NCBI RefSeq assembly: GCF_022179385.1
Contig: NZ_BPQS01000028.1
Span: 1-64,000, forward strand
Direction: 5' to 3'
DNA from: Methylobacterium longum
GTDB lineage: Bacteria > Pseudomonadota > Alphaproteobacteria > Rhizobiales > Beijerinckiaceae
Length of the DNA stretch: 64,000 nucleotides
Positions 1 through 8,521 of the stretch are shown here, piece after piece. The notes below the pieces were generated by a model. That model searched no databases and was not told the DNA's origin. It saw only the letters and a program-made list of their open reading frames with translations. A program made the translations under genes and the position numbers. The number at the start of each line of letters is the position of its first letter. The first letter of the stretch is position 1.

Positions 1-186
1 GAGTTCGATCTCCTTGGCGACCGTCACACCGTCCTTGGTGATGCGCGGGGCGCCGAAGCTCTTCTCGATCACGACGTTGCGGCCCTTCGGACCGAGCGTC
101 ACCTTCACCGCGTCGGCGAGGATGTCGACGCCGCGCAGCATCTTATCGCGGGCGTCGGCGGAGAAACGAACGTCTTTCGCTGCCAT
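1..186 (-). CDS. groEL: Chaperonin GroEL, N-terminal part only
   Basis: The first 62 residues of the 60 kDa chaperonin GroEL are encoded here and the gene runs off the left edge of the window. The start MAAKDVRFSADAR and the segments TLGPKGRNV and DGVTVAKEIE, which form part of the ATP-binding equatorial domain, are characteristic. It lies 70 bases downstream of groES on the same strand, so the two form the usual groESL operon. GroEL folds client proteins in a tetradecameric ring capped by GroES. Expression should follow the promoter and CIRCE operator upstream of groES. Confidence 0.97.
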   Translation of the reverse strand, partial: MAAKDVRFSADARDKMLRGVDILADAVKVTLGPKGRNVVIEKSFGAPRITKDGVTVAKEIEL

Positions 187-256
187 TGTGTGCCTCTTAA
201 CTAGTGTTGAAACCCCAAGGCCGGGACGGCCTCAAAGGGCAGGACGAGCGTTCCGA

Positions 257-547
257 TCAGAGGGCGACGACGCCCATGATGTCGGATTCCTTCATGATCA
301 GGAGGTCCTGACCGTCGATCTTGACCTCGGTGCCGGACCACTTGCCGAACAGGACGCGGTCGCCGGCCTTGACGTCGAGCGGGTTGACGCGACCCTGCTC
401 GTCACGGGCGCCGGGACCGACGGCGACGATCTCGCCCTCTTGCGGCTTCTCCTTGGCGGTATCCGGAATGATGATGCCGCCCTTGGTCTTCTCCTCGCTC
501 TCGATGCGACGGACGACCACGCGGTCGTGCAGCGGACGGAACTTCAT
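257..547 (-). CDS. groES: Co-chaperonin GroES
   Basis: This 96-residue protein is the heptameric lid of the GroEL chaperonin. It starts MKFRPLHDRVVVRR and carries the mobile-loop region EEKTKGGIIIPDTAKEKP and the C-terminal half DGQDLLIMKESDIMGV, all normal for the family, with normal length. An upstream in-frame extension to base 703 exists, but it would translate through the CIRCE operator and promoter, so the ATG at 547 is preferred. It is first in the operon with groEL. Heat-shock type control is expected from the operator at 619-645. Confidence 0.97.
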   Translation of the reverse strand: MKFRPLHDRVVVRRIESEEKTKGGIIIPDTAKEKPQEGEIVAVGPGARDEQGRVNPLDVKAGDRVLFGKWSGTEVKIDGQDLLIMKESDIMGVVAL

Positions 548-618
548 GAGCAGCCCTCTTGCTTCAGGTCTGGAGTTGGCGTTGATGCGGCCGGCGGGAC
601 CGCTCGCGAACTCGACTG

Positions 619-645
619 TTAGCACTCTGTCTCGGCGAGTGCCAA
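619..645 (-). promoter_or_regulatory. CIRCE operator (HrcA site) of groESL
   Basis: TTAGCACTC, nine spacer bases, then GAGTGCCAA form the CIRCE inverted repeat with one mismatch in the right arm (consensus GAGTGCTAA). It lies between the promoter at 657-685 and the groES start, so it falls in the transcribed leader. CIRCE is the known binding site of the HrcA repressor. Confidence 0.93.
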
Positions 646-656
646 AGACGGCGGCG

Positions 657-685
657 AGATAGGCTCGCTGCGGTTCCGAGTCAAG
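657..685 (-). promoter_or_regulatory. Putative groESL promoter
   Basis: On the minus strand there is a -35 hexamer CTTGAC (680-685), a 17-base spacer and a -10 hexamer CTATCT (657-662), just upstream of CIRCE. The match and spacing suit a sigma-70 or heat-shock sigma promoter of alphaproteobacteria. Which sigma factor uses it cannot be told from sequence. Confidence 0.65.
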
Positions 686-759
686 GCTGTCGCACCCCCG
701 CACGACGGCGCGATGACGCGGCGGCGGCCAAAATTCTCCCTCACGGACATCGTGCTCCC

Positions 760-1746
760 ATGCTGAGCCTGCACGGACCCGACGGCGCGGTGGCGCTGGA
801 ACCCGGCCGCCCGATCGCGCCCCAGGCGGTGTGGTTGGACCTGAACGACCCGACGCCCGAGGAGGCGGCCATCGTCGAGCAGGCGACCGGTCTGCGGGTC
901 CCGTCGCGGGAGGCCCTGTCGGAGGTCGAGACGTCGAGCCGGCTCCGCCGGGTGAAGGGCGGGCTCTCGTTGTCGACGCCGATGATCACCTTCGAGCAGA
1001 GCGCGTCTCAGTTGAAGCCATTGGGTTTCCTGCTGACCAAGGACCATCTCGTCACGATCCGTTTCCACGATCTGCGGGCCTTCGACTCCTCCACGAAGCG
1101 GATCTCAGACGGCGACGGGAGCACGACCCCGAGCGAGATTTTCCTCGTGGTCTTGGAGGAGCTGGTCGACAGTCTTGCGGACGCCCTCGAGGACATGGCC
1201 TCCGACCTCGATTCGCTTTCGACACGGATCTTCGACTTCGACGTGCGCGGCGCCGACCGGCGCAGGCTGGAGAGTCCGCCGCCGCGGCGCCGCGACCTCG
1301 CCCTACGGCGAATCCTGCGCGGCATCAGCAATCGCGGCAAGGGGCTGGGCAAGATCCGCGCGAGCCTGCTGGGGCTGGAGCGGATCGTACCGTTCGTGTC
1401 GGCCGCCTGCGAAGGGCTCGGCCTGCCGGAGGACGGGCGGTTCGACACGATCCGCAGGGACATCGAGTCCCTCGACGAGTTCGAAACGCGGCTCGCCGAG
1501 AACGTGCAGTTCCTCCTCGACGCGGCGCTGGGCCTGATCAACATCGAGCAGAACAACGTCTTCCGGGTGCTGACGGTGGTCTCGGTGGTGGGCGTCCCGC
1601 CCACGCTGATCGCTTCCATGTACGGCATGAACTTCAAGCACATGCCGGAACTGGAGTGGACCTACGGCTACCCCTACGCGCTCGGCCTGATCCTCATCAG
1701 CGCCATCGCTCCGGTGATCTACTTCCGTATTCGTGGCTGGTTCTGA
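760..1746 (+). CDS. corA: CorA-family divalent cation transporter
   Basis: This 328-residue protein belongs to the CorA/ZntB family of inner-membrane metal transporters that form pentamers. The large N-terminal soluble domain is followed by two C-terminal membrane helices. The signature YGMN motif lies at the end of the first helix (about residues 288-291), and the short loop reads NFKHMPELEW, with Glu-Leu-Glu near the pore mouth. GMN suggests Mg2+ (or Co2+/Ni2+) transport, but ZntB-like Zn2+ transport cannot be excluded. It is divergent from groESL. No strong ribosome binding site is visible before the ATG. Confidence 0.9.
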   Translation: MLSLHGPDGAVALEPGRPIAPQAVWLDLNDPTPEEAAIVEQATGLRVPSREALSEVETSSRLRRVKGGLSLSTPMITFEQSASQLKPLGFLLTKDHLVTIRFHDLRAFDSSTKRISDGDGSTTPSEIFLVVLEELVDSLADALEDMASDLDSLSTRIFDFDVRGADRRRLESPPPRRRDLALRRILRGISNRGKGLGKIRASLLGLERIVPFVSAACEGLGLPEDGRFDTIRRDIESLDEFETRLAENVQFLLDAALGLINIEQNNVFRVLTVVSVVGVPPTLIASMYGMNFKHMPELEWTYGYPYALGLILISAIAPVIYFRIRGWF

Positions 1747-1929
1747 TATTCATTTGGCAATTACAAATATCTGATCTCTGATTTTAGCATCACGACATCG
1801 CATTCCGAGACATCGACCGCCTTCGATCGATCCGCTCGGAAGAACTCGTTCGATTTCTAGTCTCCCTTGAATTCCGATTAGCACGCCATTAACGACGCGG
1901 AAGCTATAGGAGATCGAGAAGGAGCGATC

Positions 1930-3396
1930 GTGATCATGTTCAAGCGGGCAACGTACAGTGAAGCGCAGGCCAAGATCGAGGCGCTCGACCGATCCTTGGC
2001 GATCATCGAGTTCGATCTCGACGGCCGCGTCCTGCACGCGAACCAAAACTTTCTCAAGGTGATGAAATACACACTTGATGAGGTGACCGGGAACCATCAC
2101 CGCATATTTGTCGAGGGCGCCTATGCCAAGACTGTGGAATATACGGCTTTTTGGGACAAGCTGAAGGCCGGTCAATACGTGACGGGCGAGTTCCTCCGCC
2201 TCGACAAAGCGGGGGCAGGCGTCTGGCTGGAGGCGACCTACAACCCGATCCTTGACGCGAAGGGCCGACCGGTGAAGGTCGTCAAGTTCGCCACCGACAT
2301 TTCGGCGAAGAAGAAGGAAATCACCCGCCTCCTGACGATGATCGACAATGTGCCGGTGGCTGTGATGACGGCCGACATGACGGACAATTTCAAGATCGAC
2401 TACCTCAACGCCACGTCGCGCAGGACTCTGGCCACGATCGAGCAGCACCTGCCGATCAAGGTCGACGACATGCTCGGCAGCTCGTTCGACGTCTTCCATA
2501 AAAATCCGCATCACCAGCGGACCATGCTGGCGGATGCCAGCCGGCTACCGCACACCACCAAGATCAAGGTCGGGCCGGAGACGCTGAACCTGCAGGTCAC
2601 GGCGGTGAACGACGAGCAGGGCCGCTACCTGGGCCCGATGCTGACCTGGGCAGTGGTCACCGCGCAGGTGAACATGGAGATCGACGTGAAGCGCGTCGTG
2701 GACGCGGTCGGATCCGCGATCCACGAGATGCAGAGCTCGGCCGAGGGGCTGATGCAGTCGGCCGAGTCCGCCCGCAGCAAGGCGTCGTCGGTGGCGGCGA
2801 ACTCGGAGCAGATGAACGGCGCGATCCAGGAGATTTCCGGCCAGGTCGGCCGGGTTTCGGAGCGGGCGCAACAGATCGCCGTCCAAGCCGAGACGACGGA
2901 CGCGACGATGCGGCAGCTCGCCGAGAACGCCCGCAAGGTCGACACCGTCGTCGGCATGATCAAGTCGATCGCCGACCAGACCAACCTGCTGGCGCTCAAC
3001 GCGACCATCGAGGCGGCGCGCGCCGGCACGGCGGGGCGGGGCTTCGCGGTGGTGGCGAGCGAAGTGAAGGCGCTGGCCGAGCAGACCGCCAAGGCCACGG
3101 GCGAGATCACCCAGCAGGTCTCGGCGATTCAGAACGCCACGGGCGAGGCCGTCGGCGCCATCGAGATGATCACGGCCGCGGTGGGCGAGCTGTCGAAGCT
3201 CACCCTGGCCATGGCCAGCGCCGTCGAGGAGCAGGCGGTCTCGACCCACGAGATGGCGGGCAACATCGGGGGCGTGTCCGAGGCCGCCAACGCGACGGGT
3301 CAGCTCGCCCAGTCGGTCCAGGGCATCGCCGAGAGCCTCGCGGGCCATTCGGCGAGCCTGTCGGACAGCGTGACCCGGTTCATGAAGACGGCCTGA
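1930..3396 (+). CDS. Cytoplasmic PAS-domain methyl-accepting chemotaxis protein
   Basis: This 488-residue chemoreceptor has no membrane segment, so it should signal from the cytoplasm. A PAS domain spans about residues 15-120 (from AIIEFDLDGRVLHANQ to VKFATDISAKK) and a second weaker PAS-like region about 125-240. The MCP signalling domain occupies about 255-488, with the hairpin tip core DQTNLLALNATIEAARAG followed by FAVVASEVKALAEQTAKAT. No CheR-binding pentapeptide is seen at the C-terminus (RFMKTA). The start is GTG at 1930 or ATG at 1936, behind the GGAG at 1921. It is a lone gene without che neighbours, preceded by a 183-base AT-rich intergenic region. The ligand is unknown; redox or energy sensing through PAS is a guess. 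Confidence 0.92.
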   Translation: MIMFKRATYSEAQAKIEALDRSLAIIEFDLDGRVLHANQNFLKVMKYTLDEVTGNHHRIFVEGAYAKTVEYTAFWDKLKAGQYVTGEFLRLDKAGAGVWLEATYNPILDAKGRPVKVVKFATDISAKKKEITRLLTMIDNVPVAVMTADMTDNFKIDYLNATSRRTLATIEQHLPIKVDDMLGSSFDVFHKNPHHQRTMLADASRLPHTTKIKVGPETLNLQVTAVNDEQGRYLGPMLTWAVVTAQVNMEIDVKRVVDAVGSAIHEMQSSAEGLMQSAESARSKASSVAANSEQMNGAIQEISGQVGRVSERAQQIAVQAETTDATMRQLAENARKVDTVVGMIKSIADQTNLLALNATIEAARAGTAGRGFAVVASEVKALAEQTAKATGEITQQVSAIQNATGEAVGAIEMITAAVGELSKLTLAMASAVEEQAVSTHEMAGNIGGVSEAANATGQLAQSVQGIAESLAGHSASLSDSVTRFMKTA

Positions 3397-3476
3397 TCCG
3401 GCTTCGGCCGCCGCAGCGGGACGCGCCGCGTCCCGACGGGGTGCGGGCCGGCGGGAAGGCGTGAAGCCGGAGGCGC

Positions 3477-4190
3477 TCAGTCCCGGGCGAGCTGCGCCTT
3501 CCCGATAGCGAAGACCCGCCCGTCGCCCAGGAGGTGGGCGGTGAAGCCGTTCGGGAACAGGCTCTCGATGGCCTTGTCGCGAACATTGAGCCCACCCGCA
3601 TAGGCGCCGAAGGCCGGCATCACCAGGCGGCTGCCGTCCGTGACGAAGCAGCGGCGGCGGACCGCCCGGCCGCGCATCGCGACCTTGCCGCAGGGATGGA
3701 GATGACCGGCGATCTCGCCGGGTACGGGTTGCGGGCTCGGCTCGTGGCGCAGGATCAAGCCGCCGACCGTCAGCGCCTCCGCGTACCGGCCGCCGACGCC
3801 CTCGCGCACGGCGGCGTCGTGGTTTCCGGCGATCCAGACCCAGTCCCGGCCATCCTGCAGCGCCGCCACCATCGCCCGATCGCCCGGCTCCATGCGCTCG
3901 GGCCCGCGGGCATCGTGGAAGGAATCGCCCAACGCAACGACGCGGGCGGGATCGTGCCGCACCACCGCCTCGTGCAGGCACGCCAGCGTCTCGCGGGTGT
4001 CGTAAGGCGGCAGGAACTGGCCGGAGCGGGCCGCGTAGGACGAGCCCTTCTCAAGGTGAAGATCGGAGACGATCAGCGTCCGATGCTCCGGCAGCCACAG
4101 GCCGCCGCAGAGGTCGAGCACCAGGGTCTCGCCCGCCAGCAGCAGGGTGGGGTGCTTGTGGGTCTTCTCGAGTCTCAGGCCGGCCGCCAA
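3477..4190 (-). CDS. pdeM: Ligase-associated DNA damage response endonuclease PdeM
   Basis: This is a calcineurin-like metallophosphoesterase of about 237 residues. The metal-binding motifs appear in order: SDLHLEKG, then GDSFHD, then GNHD, and a later histidine in GEIAGHLHP. Proteins of this type are encoded next to the Lhr-like DEXH helicase and an ATP-dependent ligase in a bacterial DNA repair cluster; here the helicase lies directly upstream. No canonical start codon overlaps the helicase stop: the reading frame has CTG at 4235 (CTGA overlap) and the first accepted codon is TTG at 4190, used here. The ligase partner is not in the window. Confidence 0.87.
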   Translation of the reverse strand: MAAGLRLEKTHKHPTLLLAGETLVLDLCGGLWLPEHRTLIVSDLHLEKGSSYAARSGQFLPPYDTRETLACLHEAVVRHDPARVVALGDSFHDARGPERMEPGDRAMVAALQDGRDWVWIAGNHDAAVREGVGGRYAEALTVGGLILRHEPSPQPVPGEIAGHLHPCGKVAMRGRAVRRRCFVTDGSRLVMPAFGAYAGGLNVRDKAIESLFPNGFTAHLLGDGRVFAIGKAQLARD

Positions 4191-4231
4191 GATCGCATCC
4201 TCGGTGTCGTCGGGGCAGGGCGGATCGGCGG

Positions 4232-6904
4232 TCAGGACAGAGCCTCTTGGAGAAGCTCCGCCTCGGCCTCGGCCAGGATCTCGTCGGCGCCCTCGCCGTA
4301 GACCCGCTCGCGCCCGATCTCGAGCATCACGGACACGGAGAGCGGCGAGACCCGGTCGAGAGACCTGTGGATGATTCGCCCTTGGATGCGCTCTAGCATC
4401 ATGCCGAGGCGCCTCACGTCGAGGAGTCCGGTTGCCGCATCCTGCCGCGCCGCCCGGAGCAGGAGGTGGTCCGGCTGGTGCTTGCGCAGGACGTCGTAGA
4501 TCAGGTCCGTGGAGATCGTGACCTGTCGCCCGGACTTCTTGAGGCCCGGATGATGACGCTCGATCAGCCCGGCGATCACCGCGCATTGGCGGAAGGTGCG
4601 CTTCATCATGGCCGATTCGTCGAGCCACGCCTCCAAGTCGTCGCCCAGCATGTCGACCGCGAACAGGTCGCCGATAAAATCCGGATCGCGGGCGGCGCGC
4701 TCGGAGACGTCGCGGGTCGTCCAGATCGCGATGCCGTAATCGTTGGCGGCGAAACCGAGCGGCCGCAGGCCGTCGCGCTCCAGCCGGCGCGTGAGCAGCA
4801 TGCCGAGCGTCTGGTGGGCGAGGCGGCCCTCGAACGGGAAGGCGGTCAGGTAGTGGCGCTTGCCGCGCGGGAACGTCTCGACCAGGAGGTCGCGCTCGCC
4901 CGGCAGGACCGAGCGGCGGCGCTGCTGGAGCAGATACTCGCCGATCTGCCGCGGAAGCCGGTCCCAGGCAAAGGGATCGGCTATGAGCGCGCGGACCCGC
5001 TCGGCCAGGAAGGTCGAGAGCGGGAATTTGGCGCCGGCATAGGAGGGGATCGCCGGGTCGGTGCCGGGCGGCGCGCGCGTGACGAGGCACTCGTCCTCGG
5101 CCAGCCCCTCGAACCGCAGGGTTTCGCCGGCGAACAGGAAGGTGTCGCCCACGGTGAGCGTCTCGGCGAACTCGTCCTCGATCTCGCCGAGCACCCGGCC
5201 GGTCTTCGGCAGGACGGTGCCGGGCTTTCCGCGGAGGGAACGGCCCAGGCGGACCCGGACCCGCGCCGCCTCGACGATGGTGCCGACATTCATCCGATAG
5301 GCCTGCGCGGTGCGGGCATCGCGCACGCGCCAGAGCCCGTCGGGACCGCGCAGGATCTTGGCGAAGCGTTCATAGGCGCGCAGCGCGTAGCCGCCGGTGG
5401 CGACGTAATCGACCACCTGCTCGAACGATTCCCAAGTGAGGCCGGCATAGGGTACCGCCGAGACGATCTCGTCGTAGAGATCGAGCGGGTCGAAGGCGTC
5501 GGCGCAGGCCATCCCGAGGACGTGCTGGGCGAGGACGTCGAGGGCACCGAGCCGCGCGTCCGGCGTGTCCTGCGCCGCCGCCTCGACGGCGTCGAGGGCC
5601 GCTTGGCATTCCAGCATCTCGAACCGGTTGCCGGGGACAAGGTAGGCTTTGGAGGGCTCGTCCATGCGGTGGTTGGCCCGGCCGATCCGCTGCATGATCC
5701 GGCTGGCGCCCTTCGGTGCCCCGACATTGACCACGAGGTCGACGTCGCCCCAGTCGATGCCGAGGTCGAGGGTGGCGGTGCAGACGATCGCCCGCAACTG
5801 GCCCGCCGCCATGGCGGCCTCGACCCGACGGCGCTGCTGCACGTCCAGCGACCCGTGGTGGATGGCGATCGGCAGGGCGTCCTCGTTGAGCCGCCACAAC
5901 TCCTGGAAGGTGTACTCGGCCTGCAGGCGGGTGTTCACGAAGACCAGCGTCGTCCGGTGCGCCCGGATCAGGTCGTAGATGGCCGGCATCGAGTGCCAGG
6001 CGGTGTGCCCCGAGATCGGCAGGGCCCGGCCGAGGTCGAGCATGCGCAGATCCGCCTTCGCGCCGCCGGCCACGGTGACGAGGTCGGCCATGGGCGCCGC
6101 GATCCCGCCATCCGCTGCGGGGGAGGGTGGTCCGTCCGTCAGGCCGGAGCGGGCGCGAGGTGCGGCGCGACGGGGGGCTTCGCGACCGCGCTCGGACGGC
6201 TCATCGTCGCGGGCCCCCTCCGTCTCCCCGCCCTGCAGGGTGCCTTCCGCCGCGGAGGGGGGAGGGGGAAGCGGTCCTTGGGGCACCAGATACTTCCGCA
6301 GCTCATCCGGCTGGCGCACCGTCGCGGAGAGCCCGATCGCGGCGAGTCCTGGGCTGAGCCGGTGCAGACGCGCCAGGGCGAGCGCCAGCAGGTCGCCGCG
6401 CTTCGAGGTGACCAGCGCATGCAGTTCGTCCAGGACCACGCAGCGCAGACCCGCGAAGAACGCCGCGGCTTCGCGATGGGCGATCAGCAGCGCCAGCTGC
6501 TCGGGCGTGGTCAGCAGGATGTCGGGCGGCCGGCTGATCTGGCGGGTGCGCTTGTGCGCGGGCGTGTCGCCGGTGCGGGTCTCGACGCGGACCGGCAGCT
6601 CCATCTCGGCGATGGGCGCGTCGAGGTTGCGGGCGATGTCGACCGCCAGCGCCTTCAAGGGCGAGACGTAGAGGGTGTGCAGGCCCTTCGGCCTCAGACC
6701 CTGCGGACCGCGCTCGGAGAGCGCGACGAGGCTCGGCAGGAAACCCGCCAGCGTCTTCCCGGCCCCGGTCGGAGCCACCAGAAGGGCCGACCGGCCGGCA
6801 CCGGCGATCCGCAGCAGGTCGAGCTGGTGCGACCGGGGTGCCCAGCCGCGTGCGGCGAACCAGGCCCGGAAACGCTCCGGCAGGATCTCGGCCGGATCGC
6901 TCAG
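4232..6904 (-). CDS. Ligase-associated DNA damage response DEXH-box helicase (Lhr-like)
   Basis: This superfamily 2 helicase of roughly 890 residues contains Walker A APTGAGKT, motif Ia VSPLKALA, the box DELH, motif III LSATVR, and helicase C motifs including TATLDLGIDWG and QRIGRANHR. An Lhr-type C-terminal region follows. It should unwind DNA in a repair pathway with PdeM and an ATP-dependent ligase. The esterase upstream overlaps it: the esterase stop TGA shares bases with a CTG at 6902-6904 where an ATG would be expected, and no ATG, GTG or TTG occurs in frame before the Walker A region. About 55 residues rich in Pro, Arg, Glu and Ala between motif III and the C-domain look like an in-frame insertion. 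Confidence 0.9.
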   Translation of the reverse strand: MSDPAEILPERFRAWFAARGWAPRSHQLDLLRIAGAGRSALLVAPTGAGKTLAGFLPSLVALSERGPQGLRPKGLHTLYVSPLKALAVDIARNLDAPIAEMELPVRVETRTGDTPAHKRTRQISRPPDILLTTPEQLALLIAHREAAAFFAGLRCVVLDELHALVTSKRGDLLALALARLHRLSPGLAAIGLSATVRQPDELRKYLVPQGPLPPPPSAAEGTLQGGETEGARDDEPSERGREAPRRAAPRARSGLTDGPPSPAADGGIAAPMADLVTVAGGAKADLRMLDLGRALPISGHTAWHSMPAIYDLIRAHRTTLVFVNTRLQAEYTFQELWRLNEDALPIAIHHGSLDVQQRRRVEAAMAAGQLRAIVCTATLDLGIDWGDVDLVVNVGAPKGASRIMQRIGRANHRMDEPSKAYLVPGNRFEMLECQAALDAVEAAAQDTPDARLGALDVLAQHVLGMACADAFDPLDLYDEIVSAVPYAGLTWESFEQVVDYVATGGYALRAYERFAKILRGPDGLWRVRDARTAQAYRMNVGTIVEAARVRVRLGRSLRGKPGTVLPKTGRVLGEIEDEFAETLTVGDTFLFAGETLRFEGLAEDECLVTRAPPGTDPAIPSYAGAKFPLSTFLAERVRALIADPFAWDRLPRQIGEYLLQQRRRSVLPGERDLLVETFPRGKRHYLTAFPFEGRLAHQTLGMLLTRRLERDGLRPLGFAANDYGIAIWTTRDVSERAARDPDFIGDLFAVDMLGDDLEAWLDESAMMKRTFRQCAVIAGLIERHHPGLKKSGRQVTISTDLIYDVLRKHQPDHLLLRAARQDAATGLLDVRRLGMMLERIQGRIIHRSLDRVSPLSVSVMLEIGRERVYGEGADEILAEAEAELLQEALS
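6105..6275. repeat. Repeat-like in-frame insertion inside the helicase gene
   Basis: The stretch encodes a low-complexity linker between conserved helicase motifs. Its ends carry similar G-rich blocks: TCCGCTGCGGGGGAGGG near 6110 and TCCGCCGCGGAGGGGGGAG near 6246. Its composition differs from the flanking conserved coding sequence. It could be a dispersed genomic repeat that inserted without breaking the frame. Confidence 0.45.
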
Positions 6905-7857
6905 GCGAGCGCCATGAGGAAGCGGTCGATCAACTCCAGCGCGCGCTCGCTCATGGGGCTCGGGTAGCGGGCGAAGACGTGGCAGCCGCCGGGATAGATC
7001 GCCGTGTGGCCACCGTTGCCCGCGGCGGCCCACCGTGCCGACATGTACAGCGTGTCGTCGAGGAGGGGATCGGCCGTTCCGATGGTGAACAGGGCCGGCG
7101 GCAGGCCCTTCAGGTCCGCGTAGATCGGCGACACGTCCGGCCGGCGCCGGTCGATGCCCTCGCGGACGTAGCCGTCGGCGAACTTGGTCAGGTCGCGGGT
7201 GTTCACGACGAGCCGTTCCTCGCCCCAGTTCCGGACGGACGGGGTCAGGCCCAGATCGAAGAAGCCCGCGTTGAGATTGGCCCCCCGGAACGCCCGCGGC
7301 AGGTTGTGCTTGTCGCGCAGCCGCAGCAGCACCATCACGGCGAGCTGCGCGCCCACGGACTCGCCGCCGATGGTCAGCGCGTGGATGCCGAGCTCGGCCT
7401 TGCCGGGGCCTGCGAGCCACAGGGCAGCCGCCTCGCAATCGTGGAGGGCCGCCGGGTAGGGATTCTCGGGGGCGAGCCGGTAATCGACCGAGAGGGCGAC
7501 GAAGCCGCACGCATCGGAGATCCGCTCCAGCCAGGGATCCTGCTCGTCGGCCGAGCCCCAGACCCACCCGCCGCGGTGAATATGGAGGTAGGCGCCGCGT
7601 ACCTTGGTGCCGGGCTTCGGCCGGATCACCCGGAGCCTGAGCGGACCGTCGGGACCGTCGATCGTCAGCCACTCGGCCCGGTTGCTGTGCGGCATCGCGG
7701 GCGCGGCCTTGGTGCCGGCGCGGCGGCGCGCGCGCACCTCGGCGATCGGCAGCGACCATGGATCGGGCAGAGCGGCATGCGCCGCGACGATCTCGGCGTT
7801 GAGACGCAGCGTCTCGGGATCGATCGTCGCCGGGTCGAACAGGGCGTGGTCGATCAT
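6901..7857 (-). CDS. Alpha/beta hydrolase, HSL-family esterase
   Basis: This 318-residue enzyme should hydrolyse short-chain esters in the cytoplasm. It shows a variant HGGG oxyanion motif (HIHRGGW), the nucleophile elbow GGESVG (a GxSxG form), the catalytic acid in TADPLLDD and the histidine in GGCHVF. The sequence VDYRLAPENPYPAAL is typical of hormone-sensitive-lipase-like esterases. The start chosen is the ATG at 7857 (MIDHALFDP); an upstream in-frame ATG at 7926 would add 23 unconvincing residues. It is the first gene of a run that overlaps the repair helicase, although no functional link is known. Confidence 0.88.
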   Translation of the reverse strand: MIDHALFDPATIDPETLRLNAEIVAAHAALPDPWSLPIAEVRARRRAGTKAAPAMPHSNRAEWLTIDGPDGPLRLRVIRPKPGTKVRGAYLHIHRGGWVWGSADEQDPWLERISDACGFVALSVDYRLAPENPYPAALHDCEAAALWLAGPGKAELGIHALTIGGESVGAQLAVMVLLRLRDKHNLPRAFRGANLNAGFFDLGLTPSVRNWGEERLVVNTRDLTKFADGYVREGIDRRRPDVSPIYADLKGLPPALFTIGTADPLLDDTLYMSARWAAAGNGGHTAIYPGGCHVFARYPSPMSERALELIDRFLMALA

Positions 7858-8141
7858 CGTGGGTTTGGTCCCGTCGGCACTCTGAAGCCTCTCACGAAAC
7901 TCCCGGCTAACCGAGAGGTCTCCCATCGGCGACGATTGCGCAAAGGAAGTTTCGCGCGACGCTTAACCCATCGCCGGTCCCGCGCATCTTGGCGAGACCG
8001 CCGCCGCTTGCCATCTCGGGTTCGCGGGAGAAACCCGCCAACGCTTGATCGGCGCTCGGGTTTCGTCGCGGTGTGGTGCGCCGGCCACGGTTCCGCCCGC
8101 TTCGTCGCCGATCCGGGGCCGTGAGATTTCCAGAGGACGCG

Positions 8142-8483
8142 ATGCTCGTCGATCACGACAGGCGCCTGCACGGCGCACCGCCGGACGGCACCTACGGCGC
8201 AGGGGCTTACCGCCCGCGCGATTCGGCGCTGCGGCGCTTCCTCGGCGGCTCCCCGACGGGCGTGTTCCTGCGCCTGCTGTTCCTGTCGGTTCTGGTCGGC
8301 GCCTTCATGGCGATGCTCGGGATGACGCCCGGGCGCCTGTTCTGGCACGTCTACGATTCAGCGCGTGCCCTCATCGACGTCGGACTGGCCTCCCTGCATG
8401 ATTTCGGCGGCTGGATCGTCGCCGGGGCGATCGTGGTCGTCCCGCTGTGGCTGATCGCGCGGCTCGTGGCCGTGTCCCGGTGA
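8142..8483 (+). CDS. Small membrane protein, DUF6460-like
   Basis: This 113-residue protein has a hydrophilic N-terminus, then FLGGSPTGVFLRLLFLSVLV as a first membrane segment and GWIVAGAIVVVPLWLIARLV as a second. The arrangement resembles the DUF6460 family common in Hyphomicrobiales, whose function is unknown. The ATG at 8142 follows an AGAGGA ribosome site. It lies alone, divergent from the esterase and 38 bases ahead of the MATE gene, which may be cotranscribed. Confidence 0.75.
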   Translation: MLVDHDRRLHGAPPDGTYGAGAYRPRDSALRRFLGGSPTGVFLRLLFLSVLVGAFMAMLGMTPGRLFWHVYDSARALIDVGLASLHDFGGWIVAGAIVVVPLWLIARLVAVSR

Positions 8484-8521
8484 CGGGTGGCGCCTCCGCG
8501 CTGGGCTAGCGTCCGCTGAGG

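Noticed and set aside
257..703. A 148-residue longer form of GroES
   Set aside because: The extension would be translated across the promoter and the CIRCE operator; the normal start at 547 gives a standard GroES.
4466..6967. An 833-codon plus-strand frame
   Set aside because: It is antisense to the helicase gene, which shows all expected motifs.
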